16,569 nt of DNA from Clostridia bacterium (lineage in GTDB: Bacteria > Bacillota_A > Clostridia > Christensenellales > Aristaeellaceae): contig JAFRJF010000018.1 in NCBI GenBank assembly GCA_017432405.1, forward strand, positions 1-16,569. The letters run 5' to 3'. The position numbers were made by a program, and so were the translations under genes. Shown here one piece after another: positions 1 through 6,289 of the stretch. The notes under the pieces are model-generated. The model had not been told where the DNA came from and searched no databases. It was given only the letters and a program-made list of their open reading frames with translations. Numbering within the stretch: position 1 is the stretch's first letter; each line of letters opens with the position of its first letter.

Positions 1-261
1 GTCTTTGCAACGCAACACCCTTGTTTTGTCACGTTGACTGAAAAATATATGACACCGCACAGTTACTATGATATAGCGATTGAAGGGCAACCGAAAGAGC
101 AGATTTATTATCATCGTTCCATACAAGATATTTTTAACCTGTGTTTTAGAGCTGGATTTGTCATTGATGGATTTTATGAAGAATGTTTTAAAACCAACAA
201 AGAAATTCCTATGGTAATGATAGTAAGGCTTAAGAAGGTAAAACGTGATAGCTTAAAATAA
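1..261 (+). CDS. SAM-dependent methyltransferase, C-terminal fragment (5' end outside window)
   Basis: The frame is open from base 1 and ends at a TAA at 259-261, so about 86 residues of the C-terminus are present. The piece begins VFATQHPCF, and an HPCF segment followed by a Y-x-R-S/T-hydrophobic stretch and an AGF-x-I-x-x-F-x-E strand-helix pattern is typical of the end of class I SAM-dependent methyltransferases (methyltransferase type 11/25) in Clostridia. The SAM-binding N-terminal half is not in the window, so the substrate cannot be inferred. Base use is clearly AT-richer than in the genes that follow, which fits an acquired region. The real start lies upstream of the window; the TTG at 34 is not a start because the frame continues through it. 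A good terminator follows 28 bases later. Family assignment is moderately sure, the substrate unknown. Confidence 0.65.
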   Translation, partial: VFATQHPCFVTLTEKYMTPHSYYDIAIEGQPKEQIYYHRSIQDIFNLCFRAGFVIDGFYEECFKTNKEIPMVMIVRLKKVKRDSLK

Positions 262-288
262 ATTCAAGTTTGTAAAGATGAGGAATGT

Positions 289-320
289 GAGCGTCTCTTC
301 TTCGGAGGAGGCGCTTTTCT
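289..320 (+). terminator. Rho-independent terminator after the methyltransferase fragment
   Basis: The arm GCGTCTCTTC (291-300) pairs along its full length, with G-U pairs, to GAGGAGGCGC (305-314) around a TTCG tetraloop, and TTTTCTT follows. It sits 28 bases after the methyltransferase stop. Confidence 0.85.
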
Positions 321-329
321 TATGGATTT

Positions 330-400
330 TTCACCCCCTTAGAGGGCTTCACCCCCCTTCACCCCTTTTCACCCCTTCGTTAATCGGGTAGGGGTGAAGG
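330..400 (+). repeat. TTCACCCC direct repeats with an inverted copy, at the recombinase break point
   Basis: TTCACCCC occurs at 330, 348, 358 and 368. An inverted copy, GGGGTGAA, lies at 391-398. The segment CCTTCACCCC (356-365) and GGGGTGAAGG (391-400) form a perfect 10-bp inverted repeat. The block lies exactly where the recombinase reading frame begins, so it may be a deletion or insertion scar, or a binding site. No function is assigned. Confidence 0.75.
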
Positions 401-1266
401 GATGTGCTTGTATCAAATCCTCGATGCTGGGGAACGAGAAATATAAGGGCGACGCACTGCTCCAGAAGACATTCACCGTGGACTTTCTGACGAAGAAGCA
501 CAAGCAGAACGAGGGCGAGGTGCACCAGTACTATGTGAAGGGCAATCACGAGGCCATCATCCCGCCGGATGAATATGAGCAGGTGCAGGCGGAGCTGGCC
601 CGGCGGAAGCGTTCCGGACGGACGTTTAGCGGGAACAGCGTGTTCGCCTCCCGCCTCATCTGCGGGGACTGCGGCGGGTATTACGGCCAGAAGGTCTGGC
701 ACTCCAACGACCGATACCGGAAGGTCATCTGGCGGTGCAATCAGAAATATGGGAAAGGGAAACGGTGCTCGACGCCCACCCTGTCCGAGGATGCTATCAA
801 GGCGCTGTTCGTTAAAGCCTATAACCTGCTCCTGGGGAACAGGGAAACGGTCATCGAGGACTGCGAAACACTTGTGGTGATGCTTGAGGACACGACAGCG
901 TTGGACGCGAAAATCGCGGCTGCCCAGGAGGAGATCGACACGGTGGTGGAAATGAACAAAGCCCTCATCCGGGAGCATGCCGTCACCGGCGTTCCGCAGG
1001 AGAAATTTGACCAAAAGGCCGTTGCCTACGACGAGAGGTTCCGGAAAGCCGAAGCGAAGCTGACCCGCCTGAAAGGCGAGAAGCAGGACAGGCTGATGCG
1101 GGTTTGCAGCGTGAAGAAATATGTGGAGAACCTGCGTGGCCAGGCTGGCCCCATCGAAGTTTGGGATGAACAGGCATGGTGCCTGCTGGTCACGCAGGTG
1201 ACGGTTCATGCTGATGGCAGCGCAGAGTTCCTTTTCAGGGGAGAAAATCGCATTACAGTCAGATGA
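394..1266 (+). pseudogene. Large serine recombinase, N-terminally truncated remnant
   Basis: The 290 residues match the C-terminal part of a large serine recombinase. The GNEKYKGDALLQK-type segment (about residues 13-25) is the usual late part of the Recombinase domain. A recombinase zinc ribbon follows with C90, C93, C115 and C125. Residues about 170-235 look like the coiled-coil insert, and the end is a short beta-rich tail. The whole catalytic resolvase domain with the active serine and the first part of the Recombinase domain are absent; intact members have roughly 500-550 residues. An in-frame TAG at 340-342 rules out an extension further upstream. The GTG at 394 is only the first possible start, with no convincing ribosome binding site. 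The protein cannot catalyse strand exchange by itself, so I call it a relic of an integrative element. The frame downstream is intact, suggesting recent decay by deletion. Confidence 0.85.
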
Positions 1267-1286
1267 AAGAGATCATCCATTTTTCG

Positions 1287-1317
1287 CTTCCTCTCGCGGC
1301 TTCCAGGCGAGAGAAGG
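1287..1317 (+). repeat. 31-nt hairpin repeat, copy 1 (partner at 4102-4132)
   Basis: A stem of CTCTCGC (1291-1297) with GCGAGAG (1307-1313) is extended by weaker outer pairs. The 31 bases match 4102-4132 at 26 positions without gaps, and the T-rich lead-in also matches. In this copy no T-tract follows, so it is a poor terminator. It lies 20 bases after the recombinase remnant. Confidence 0.7.
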
Positions 1318-1342
1318 TGCTTTGTTATCATCGACGTTTTTC

Positions 1343-1371
1343 TTGACAAAACCACTGGAGCAAAATATAAT
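1343..1371 (+). promoter_or_regulatory. Perfect consensus sigma-A promoter
   Basis: TTGACA (1343-1348) and TATAAT (1366-1371) are separated by exactly 17 bases; both hexamers match the consensus fully. Transcription should start near 1378, just before the nested hairpin and 100 bases before the PEP-synthase-like gene. Confidence 0.9.
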
Positions 1372-1385
1372 ATTTACAATACAGT

Positions 1386-1440
1386 AGGCGCAAGGGTGTG
1401 CCAACGGGATTGATTCCCGCGCATACCCTTGCGCCTTTGT
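1386..1440 (+). promoter_or_regulatory. Nested hairpin leader, attenuator-like or a small structured RNA
   Basis: Bases 1386-1401 pair with 1421-1436 over 16 positions with a single G-U. The loop contains a second stem, CGGGA (1405-1409) with TCCCG (1415-1419). TTTGTTTGT follows, with two Gs interrupting the T-tract. It begins about 8 bases after the predicted transcription start. It could terminate most transcripts early, act as a 5' stabiliser, or be the body of a 60-nt RNA. I cannot tell which; no known riboswitch class is recognised. Confidence 0.7.
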
Positions 1441-1477
1441 TTGTGCACGAGAACGGACTTTCGAGGAGGCGAATGAC

Positions 1478-4045
1478 ATGGCGGCCTTTGACAAGGTAAA
1501 AAGCGGCTATCCAGGAATGGACGACATACTCGACTACATCCGCATGGGCGACAACGTCGTCTGGCAGGTAACGGACATCGACGAATTCAGGTTCTTTGCG
1601 CTACCCTTCGTTGCGCAGGCGAAGCGGGACGGGCGCAGCATCACCTATATCCGCTTTGCCCAGCACGCTCCCATACTTGAGGATCTGGACGGAGTGGATC
1701 TGGTGGAATTCGATCCGGACGAGGGCTTTGAGGCGTTTACGGTGGCCATTCACAACGAGATCACGCGCAAGGACCGCGACGCATTTTATGTGTTCGACTG
1801 CCTGTCTGAACTGCAGTCCGTCTGGTACACGGATCTGATGATGGGCAACTTCTTCCGGGTGACCTGTCCCTATCTGTTCGAATTGGACACGGTGGCTTAC
1901 TTTCCTATACTGCGGGGGCGGCACTCCTTCGATGCCATCGCCCGTATCCGGGAGACGACACAGCTCTTACTGGATGTATATTCCAACGAGAAGTGGATCT
2001 ACCTGCATCCATTGAAGGTTTGGCAGCGCAACTCGGAGACCATGTTCATGCCCCACGGCTACCGGCGCAGCACCGGGGAATTCCATCTGATCGACAACGG
2101 CGTGAGCATCAGCCGCTACTACCAGACGATCCAAGAGATCCGGGAGAAGAGCCAGGACCAGAACATCGACAGCCACGATCGCTTCTTCAACATGGCGAAA
2201 GCGGCGTTCCAGGCCGGGGCGTTTACGCCGGACATGGAGACGCAGATCATCGACAGCACCATGACCAAGGACAGGCACCTCAGGCAGCTGGTACGCCGCT
2301 ACTTTAAGCCGGGGGACTACTTTGCGTTGCGGGACAGGATGATCGGCAGCGGGGCCATCGGCGGCAAGGCCTGCGGCATGCTGCTGGCACGAAAGATCGC
2401 CGAGACGGAGATCCCCGAATTCCGCCAGTACAGCGAGCCCCACGATTCCTTCTACATTGGTTCGGACGTGTTCTACACCTATATTGTCTCCAACGGCGAC
2501 TGGCGGCTGCGCATCCGCCAGCGCTCCCGGGAGGGCTATTTCGAGGCCGCCGATGCGCTGAAGGAGCGCCTGCTATCAGGCCGCTTTCCGGGGAAGATCC
2601 GGGAGCAGTTTCAGAAGGTTCTGGATTACTTTGGCCAAAATCCCTTCATCGTGCGCTCGTCCAGCTTCCTGGAGGACGGCTTCGGGAATGCTTTTGCGGG
2701 GAAATATGAGTCGGTGTTCTGTGTGAACCGCGGCACTGAGGAAGAACGCCTGGAGGCCTTTGAAAATGCCGTGCGCACCGTCTACGCCAGCACCATGGAT
2801 CCTTCCGCGCTGGAATACCGCATGCGCCGGGGACTGGATCGGAAGGACGAGCAGATGGCCATTTTGGTGCAGCGCGTTTCCGGAACTTACTATGGTCGAT
2901 ATTTCATGCCTTGTGCAGCGGGAGTGGGCTACAGCCACAGCGCCTACCAGTGGTACCCGAACATGGACCCCAGGGCAGGCATGCTGCGGCTGGTGATGGG
3001 GCTGGGCACGAAGGCCGTGGACCGCACCCAGGAGGACTATCCCCGGCTGGCCAATCTTGATCGCCCCGCCATTACGGTCTATACCACCGTGGCGCAAAAG
3101 CACCGATTCTCCCAGCGGCATGTCGACGTACTGGACTGCCGGGAGAACCGGTACTGTGAAGTGCCCATGGAGCGCCTGCTGGACGATCTGCCGCTGTGGT
3201 ACAAGCAGGCGGTGATGGAGCATGATTATGAGGCGGAAAGCCGCATGCGTGAGATGGGAATGAGCCAGGATATCTGGTTCATCAGCTGCCAGCGCCTGCT
3301 GGAGAACAGCGCGTTTACAGGCCTCATGCAGAATATCCTGAAGACGCTGGAGCGCGTCTATGAGACGCCCGTGGACATCGAATATGCCATCAACCTGGAC
3401 AGGGACGGTGAGTTTGTAGTAAACCTGCTGCAGTGCCGACCGCTGTATCTGGGCGGCGAGAATGAAGCAGTGGATATGGACAGAGCCCGCGTTTCCCAAG
3501 CCCTGTTTGATGTGAAAGGCGCGTCCATGGGCTCGTCGCGACACAGGGTGGTGGATGTGGTGGTGCAGATCGATCCGGCCAGGTACAACGCCTTTCCCTA
3601 TGCCCGCAAGGCCGAGGTGGCGAATGCGGTGGGCAGGATCAACCGTCATTACGCAAATACCGGCAAGAACCTGCTGCTCATGGCGCCGGGGCGAGTGGGA
3701 ACCTCATCGCCAGAGCTGGGCGTGCCCACGCGCTTTGCAGATATCTCCTGCTTTTCGGAGATATGCGAGGTCTCGGACAGCCGCACTGGTTTTATGCCGG
3801 AGCTGAGCTACGGCAGCCATATGTTCCAGGATATGGTGGAGGCTGAAATGACCTACAGTGCGATCTGGAACGATGGACGAACAAAGCGCTATTCTCCGGA
3901 CCTGCTGGAGAATGAGCCGGATATCTTTACGGAGATCTGCCCCGATCTGGTGGAATTCAAGGACCTGATCACTGTGCGGGAGCCTCGAAATCTTCATTTC
4001 TGGCTGGACTCCGTGGGCAATCATGCACTGTGCGGCATGGAATGA
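1478..4045 (+). CDS. PEP-synthase-like ATP-grasp protein with a RecA/KaiC-like N-terminus, function unknown
   Basis: 855 residues. Residues 1-150 resemble a degenerate RecA/KaiC-like fold (GYPGMDDIL at 10-18, then a GDNVVW strand) without a Walker A loop. Residues about 288-656 match the nucleotide-binding PPDK_N domain of PEP synthase and pyruvate phosphate dikinase: GGK at 295-297, VRSS at 392-395, ED at 399-400, FAGKYES at 406-412, closing LQCRPL at 651-656. Beyond this, PEP synthases carry a phosphohistidine swivel domain and a PEP-binding barrel; I see neither. Instead there is a roughly 200-residue tail with GRVGTSSPELG (738-748) and GSHMFQ (779-784), which I recall from a group of uncharacterised PEP-synthase-like proteins. 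It may bind ATP but is unlikely to be a PEP synthase. The start is fixed by GAGGAGG at 1463-1469, 8 bases before ATG. It stands alone behind a perfect promoter and hairpin leader. Confidence 0.8.
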   Translation: MAAFDKVKSGYPGMDDILDYIRMGDNVVWQVTDIDEFRFFALPFVAQAKRDGRSITYIRFAQHAPILEDLDGVDLVEFDPDEGFEAFTVAIHNEITRKDRDAFYVFDCLSELQSVWYTDLMMGNFFRVTCPYLFELDTVAYFPILRGRHSFDAIARIRETTQLLLDVYSNEKWIYLHPLKVWQRNSETMFMPHGYRRSTGEFHLIDNGVSISRYYQTIQEIREKSQDQNIDSHDRFFNMAKAAFQAGAFTPDMETQIIDSTMTKDRHLRQLVRRYFKPGDYFALRDRMIGSGAIGGKACGMLLARKIAETEIPEFRQYSEPHDSFYIGSDVFYTYIVSNGDWRLRIRQRSREGYFEAADALKERLLSGRFPGKIREQFQKVLDYFGQNPFIVRSSSFLEDGFGNAFAGKYESVFCVNRGTEEERLEAFENAVRTVYASTMDPSALEYRMRRGLDRKDEQMAILVQRVSGTYYGRYFMPCAAGVGYSHSAYQWYPNMDPRAGMLRLVMGLGTKAVDRTQEDYPRLANLDRPAITVYTTVAQKHRFSQRHVDVLDCRENRYCEVPMERLLDDLPLWYKQAVMEHDYEAESRMREMGMSQDIWFISCQRLLENSAFTGLMQNILKTLERVYETPVDIEYAINLDRDGEFVVNLLQCRPLYLGGENEAVDMDRARVSQALFDVKGASMGSSRHRVVDVVVQIDPARYNAFPYARKAEVANAVGRINRHYANTGKNLLLMAPGRVGTSSPELGVPTRFADISCFSEICEVSDSRTGFMPELSYGSHMFQDMVEAEMTYSAIWNDGRTKRYSPDLLENEPDIFTEICPDLVEFKDLITVREPRNLHFWLDSVGNHALCGME

Positions 4046-4101
4046 TTTCCGAATGACATGAATACAATTCATAAAATGAATGTTATTGACGTCCCTTTTT
4101 G

Positions 4102-4139
4102 CCTCCTCCCGTGGCTACCAGGCGAGAGGAGGTTTTTTT
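4102..4139 (+). terminator. Terminator-like hairpin whose 3' arm is the next gene's ribosome binding site (hairpin repeat copy 2)
   Basis: CCTCCTCCCG (4102-4111) pairs with CGAGAGGAGG (4123-4132), with one C-A mismatch, and seven Ts follow (4133-4139). This has the form of an intrinsic terminator for the PEP-synthase-like gene. The AGGAGG at 4127-4132 is also the ribosome binding site of the ATG at 4142, so the hairpin would hide it. The 31-base hairpin matches 1287-1317 at 26 positions. Confidence 0.75.
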
Positions 4140-4141
4140 CG

Positions 4142-4507
4142 ATGACTGAGAAAGAGAAAAGAACGATTCTGGACATGCGGGCGGCGGGAAAGCAGTACAA
4201 GGAAATATCAGCGGAGCTGGGCATCGAGGTCTCTGCGCTGAAGGTGTTTGTGCATAGGCAGAAACAGCCTGGTGTCCGGAAATGTGCCATGTGTGGAAAA
4301 CGGCTGCCCGATAAAGCCAGGGCAAGCCAGCGCTTCTGCTCTGTGAAATGCAAAAACGCATGGTGGAAAAAGCATCCCAACGAAGATGAGAATGACAAGC
4401 GGGTTGTTCGCGCCTGCGCATCCTGTGGGAAACAGTTCATTTCCTACAACCCGAATTCAAAATACTGTTCCAGAGATTGCTATTATGCCTCAAAACGAAA
4501 AGCGTGA
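4142..4507 (+). CDS. Small HTH and double zinc-finger protein, mobile-element type
   Basis: 121 residues. A helix-turn-helix of the sigma-70 region 4 or resolvase type lies at about 12-40 (AAGKQYKEISAELGI, then SALKVFVHR). Two CxxC...CxxxC treble-clef-like zinc sites follow: C48, C51, C66, C70 and C92, C95, C109, C113. This suggests a DNA-binding regulator. I recall similar small proteins, often labelled sigma-70-like, beside recombinases in Clostridia integrative elements; that part is from memory. The frame is open from an ATG at 4058, but I choose 4142 because AGGAGG at 4127-4132 stands 9 bases ahead and the upstream codons run through the hairpin. The neighbouring recombinase remnant and iterons make a role in element regulation plausible. 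A clear terminator follows 14 bases after the stop. Confidence 0.7.
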   Translation: MTEKEKRTILDMRAAGKQYKEISAELGIEVSALKVFVHRQKQPGVRKCAMCGKRLPDKARASQRFCSVKCKNAWWKKHPNEDENDKRVVRACASCGKQFISYNPNSKYCSRDCYYASKRKA

Positions 4508-4521
4508 GCTACAACATCCAG

Positions 4522-4542
4522 GCGGCGTAATGCCGCTTTTTT
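4522..4542 (+). terminator. Rho-independent terminator after the HTH/zinc-finger gene
   Basis: GCGGC (4522-4526) pairs with GCCGC (4532-4536) around GTAAT, followed by six Ts. Confidence 0.85.
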
Positions 4543-4580
4543 CTTTGCCCGAATTCCCACACCTGGGGGAAGGGCAGGCG

Positions 4581-4696
4581 ATAAAGAAACGGCAGAATTA
4601 ATAAAGAAACGAAAAATCTTATAAAGAAACGCAAGGGGTAAAAAATGGAAAAAATGGCCAATAAAGAAACAGAACAAGGATTCCGTTTCTTTATTG
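4581..4696 (+). repeat. Iteron-like array of ATAAAGAAAC on a 20-base pitch, with an inverted copy
   Basis: Exact copies of ATAAAGAAAC start at 4581, 4601, 4621 and 4661, that is at spacings of 20, 20 and 40. The slot at 4641 holds only a weak match (5 of 10). An inverted copy, GTTTCTTTAT, lies at 4685-4694; with its flanks it forms a perfect 12-bp inverted repeat with 4659-4670. Sites about two helical turns apart point to cooperative protein binding: a replication or partition iteron, a recombinase accessory site, or an operator. There is no gene between 4508 and 4841. Bases 4697-4796 hold only a short hairpin (ACGGC 4753-4757 with GCCGT 4772-4776) and a partial repeat, AGAAACGGCA, at 4749 and 4585. 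Confidence 0.85.
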
Positions 4697-4795
4697 ACCT
4701 CATTTTCAGTATTTGAGCCCGTAAAAGATGCCTCTGAGTGCTTAATGCAGAAACGGCATCATCCGGAGAACGCCGTATTTACAGGGCTTTATGGG

Positions 4796-4838
4796 CAAAA
4801 AGTAACAACGCTGATTTCGTATCAAAATCAGCGTTGTT
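4796..4838 (-). terminator. Rho-independent terminator of tRNA-Arg
   Basis: On the minus strand a 14-bp stem (4825-4838 with 4804-4817) follows the tRNA directly. After the hairpin the minus strand reads ACTTTTTG, giving a five-T tract. It sits 3 bases beyond the tRNA CCA end. Confidence 0.85.
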
Positions 4839-4841
4839 GGG

Positions 4842-4918
4842 TGGCGGACCCTAAGGGATTCGAACCCCTGACCTTCTGGTCCGTAGCCAGACGCTCTATC
4901 CAGCTGAGCTAAGGGACC
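4842..4918 (-). tRNA. tRNA-Arg(ACG)
   Basis: The minus strand folds into a full 77-nt cloverleaf: acceptor GGUCCCU with AGGGUCC, D stem GCUC/GAGC, anticodon stem UCUGG/CCAGA with loop CUACGGA, five-base variable loop, T arm with UUCGAAU, discriminator G and an encoded CCA. The anticodon ACG (complement at 4882-4884) would be read as ICG and decode CGU, CGC and CGA; A20 in the D loop fits arginine identity. As read, position 3 is U and position 70 is U, leaving a U-U mismatch in the acceptor stem. It has its own promoter (4948-4976) and terminator. Its 3' end faces the accessory island. Confidence 0.95.
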
Positions 4919-4947
4919 ACGCTTCGCTTCTCTCAAAGCGCTTAATT

Positions 4948-4976
4948 ATAATACACCCAAAGCCCGGATTTGTCAA
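4948..4976 (-). promoter_or_regulatory. Promoter of tRNA-Arg
   Basis: On the minus strand TTGACA (4976-4971) is followed after 17 bases by TATTAT (4953-4948). Transcription should start near 4941, about 23 bases before the tRNA. It lies in the gap between folC and the tRNA. Confidence 0.85.
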
Positions 4977-5017
4977 GGGTTTTTCAATGTAAAAAACAAA
5001 AGACGATTTTGCCCCGG

Positions 5018-6289
5018 TTACAGCGCCTCCAGCGCCTCGACGATGTCGCCGATCATGTACAGCGAGCCGCAGGCACAGACCACGCCGTCCCTGCCGGCCT
5101 TTTCGATGGCAGTGCGCACGCCGTCCGCCACGGTGGGGCAGGGGGTGGCCTTCGCGCCGAGGTTCTCGGTGATGTAGGCCGCCAGCTCCTCCGCCGGCAG
5201 CGACCGGGGATTGCGGGGGGTGACGGTCACGAATTCCTTCGCGTAGGGCGACAGCCAGCGGAACATGTCGCCGTAATCCTTGTCGGCCATGCAGCCGTTC
5301 AGGAACACCAGCTTCTGACCGGGCAGGTAGGCCTTGATGGCGTTCTCCAGCGCCTCGAGGCACTGGGGGTTGTGGCCGCCGTCCACGATGAACAGCGGGT
5401 CCCTGCGCATCAGCTGGAAGCGCCCCGGCCAGGTGACGGTGGCCAGACCCTCGCGCACGGCGGCTTCGGGGATGCGCCACCCGCGCCTGCGCAGCACGTT
5501 CACGGTGGTCAGCACGTTGCAGGCGTTCTTCAGCTGGTGGGCCCCCAGCAGGGGGATGCGCAGGTCCTTCATATCGCCCCAGTCGAAGCGCTGGCCGTCC
5601 AGCCCGGCGTAGGTGGGCCTGAGGCTGTCGAAGTCGGCCAGGGTGAAGGGGGCGTCCATCTTCCGGCACACTTCCTCAAATACGGCCTCCACAGACGGCT
5701 TTTGTCGGTACATCACGCAGGGGCAGCCCCGCTTGACGACGCCGGACTTGGTCAGTGCGATCTTTTCCACGGTGTCGCCCAGCACCTCGGTATGGTCCAG
5801 GCCGATGTTGACGATCACCGCCGCCTCGTTGTCCTCGATGACGTTGGTGGCGTCCCATTCGCCGCCCATGCCCACCTCCAGCACCACGATGTCGCACTTC
5901 TGGCGCTTGAAGTATTCAAAGCCGATGGCGGTGACGATCTCGAATTCCGAGGGATGATCGGCCATGGCCTCGGCGTGGGGCTTGACGAACTCGGTCAGCG
6001 CGCAAACAGCTTCGTCGGGGATCTGTTCGCCGTCCACCTGTATACGCTCGTTGAAGCGGATGATGTAGGGCGAGGTGTACAGCCCGGTGCGGTAGCCCGC
6101 GCGTCGCAGTATGTTCGCCAGCATCGCCGCGGTGGAGCCCTTGCCGTTGGTACCCGCCACGTGGATGTACTTCATGCCCCTGTGGGGATCGCCGATGCGG
6201 CTGAGCAGCTCCTGCTCCCGCTCCAGGCCGGGGATGGTGCCCAGCCAGCTGACGCCGTGGATGTATTTGAGGGCCTCGTCGAGATTCAT
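5018..6289 (-). CDS. folC: Bifunctional folylpolyglutamate synthase / dihydrofolate synthase
   Basis: 423 residues, the normal length for bacterial FolC. It adds glutamate to dihydropteroate and/or tetrahydrofolate with ATP in the cytoplasm, which traps folates in the cell. The N-terminal Mur-ligase-type domain carries the P-loop AGTNGKGST (45-53), followed by TSPYIIRFNERI (about 73-84), the usual omega-loop segment. A DGGHNP motif opens the C-terminal glutamate-ligase domain. It is the second gene of a leftward operon: its ATG (6287-6289) overlaps the folT stop as ATGA, so translation is probably coupled. Control should come from the THF riboswitch upstream of folT. I see no clear terminator after the stop; the tRNA promoter begins 42 bases downstream. 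Whether it has both activities or only the polyglutamylation activity cannot be decided from sequence alone. Confidence 0.95.
   Translation of the reverse strand: MNLDEALKYIHGVSWLGTIPGLEREQELLSRIGDPHRGMKYIHVAGTNGKGSTAAMLANILRRAGYRTGLYTSPYIIRFNERIQVDGEQIPDEAVCALTEFVKPHAEAMADHPSEFEIVTAIGFEYFKRQKCDIVVLEVGMGGEWDATNVIEDNEAAVIVNIGLDHTEVLGDTVEKIALTKSGVVKRGCPCVMYRQKPSVEAVFEEVCRKMDAPFTLADFDSLRPTYAGLDGQRFDWGDMKDLRIPLLGAHQLKNACNVLTTVNVLRRRGWRIPEAAVREGLATVTWPGRFQLMRRDPLFIVDGGHNPQCLEALENAIKAYLPGQKLVFLNGCMADKDYGDMFRWLSPYAKEFVTVTPRNPRSLPAEELAAYITENLGAKATPCPTVADGVRTAIEKAGRDGVVCACGSLYMIGDIVEALEAL

Noticed and set aside
4086..4114. Promoter for the HTH gene at TTGACG
   Set aside because: The -35-like box has no -10 at the right distance; the place is filled by the hairpin.
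4581..4696. CRISPR array
   Set aside because: Repeats are only 10-11 bases with 10-base gaps, one slot is degenerate and one copy inverted; no cas gene is near.
262..4841. Attachment-site duplicate of the tRNA-Arg 3' end
   Set aside because: I looked for the T-arm and acceptor sequence to the left of the tRNA and found no copy in the window.
4694..4912. 72-codon frame overlapping tRNA-Arg
   Set aside because: It runs through the tRNA and its terminator; the recurring ADPKGFEPLTFWS-type peptide is a familiar artefact of translating a tRNA antisense strand.
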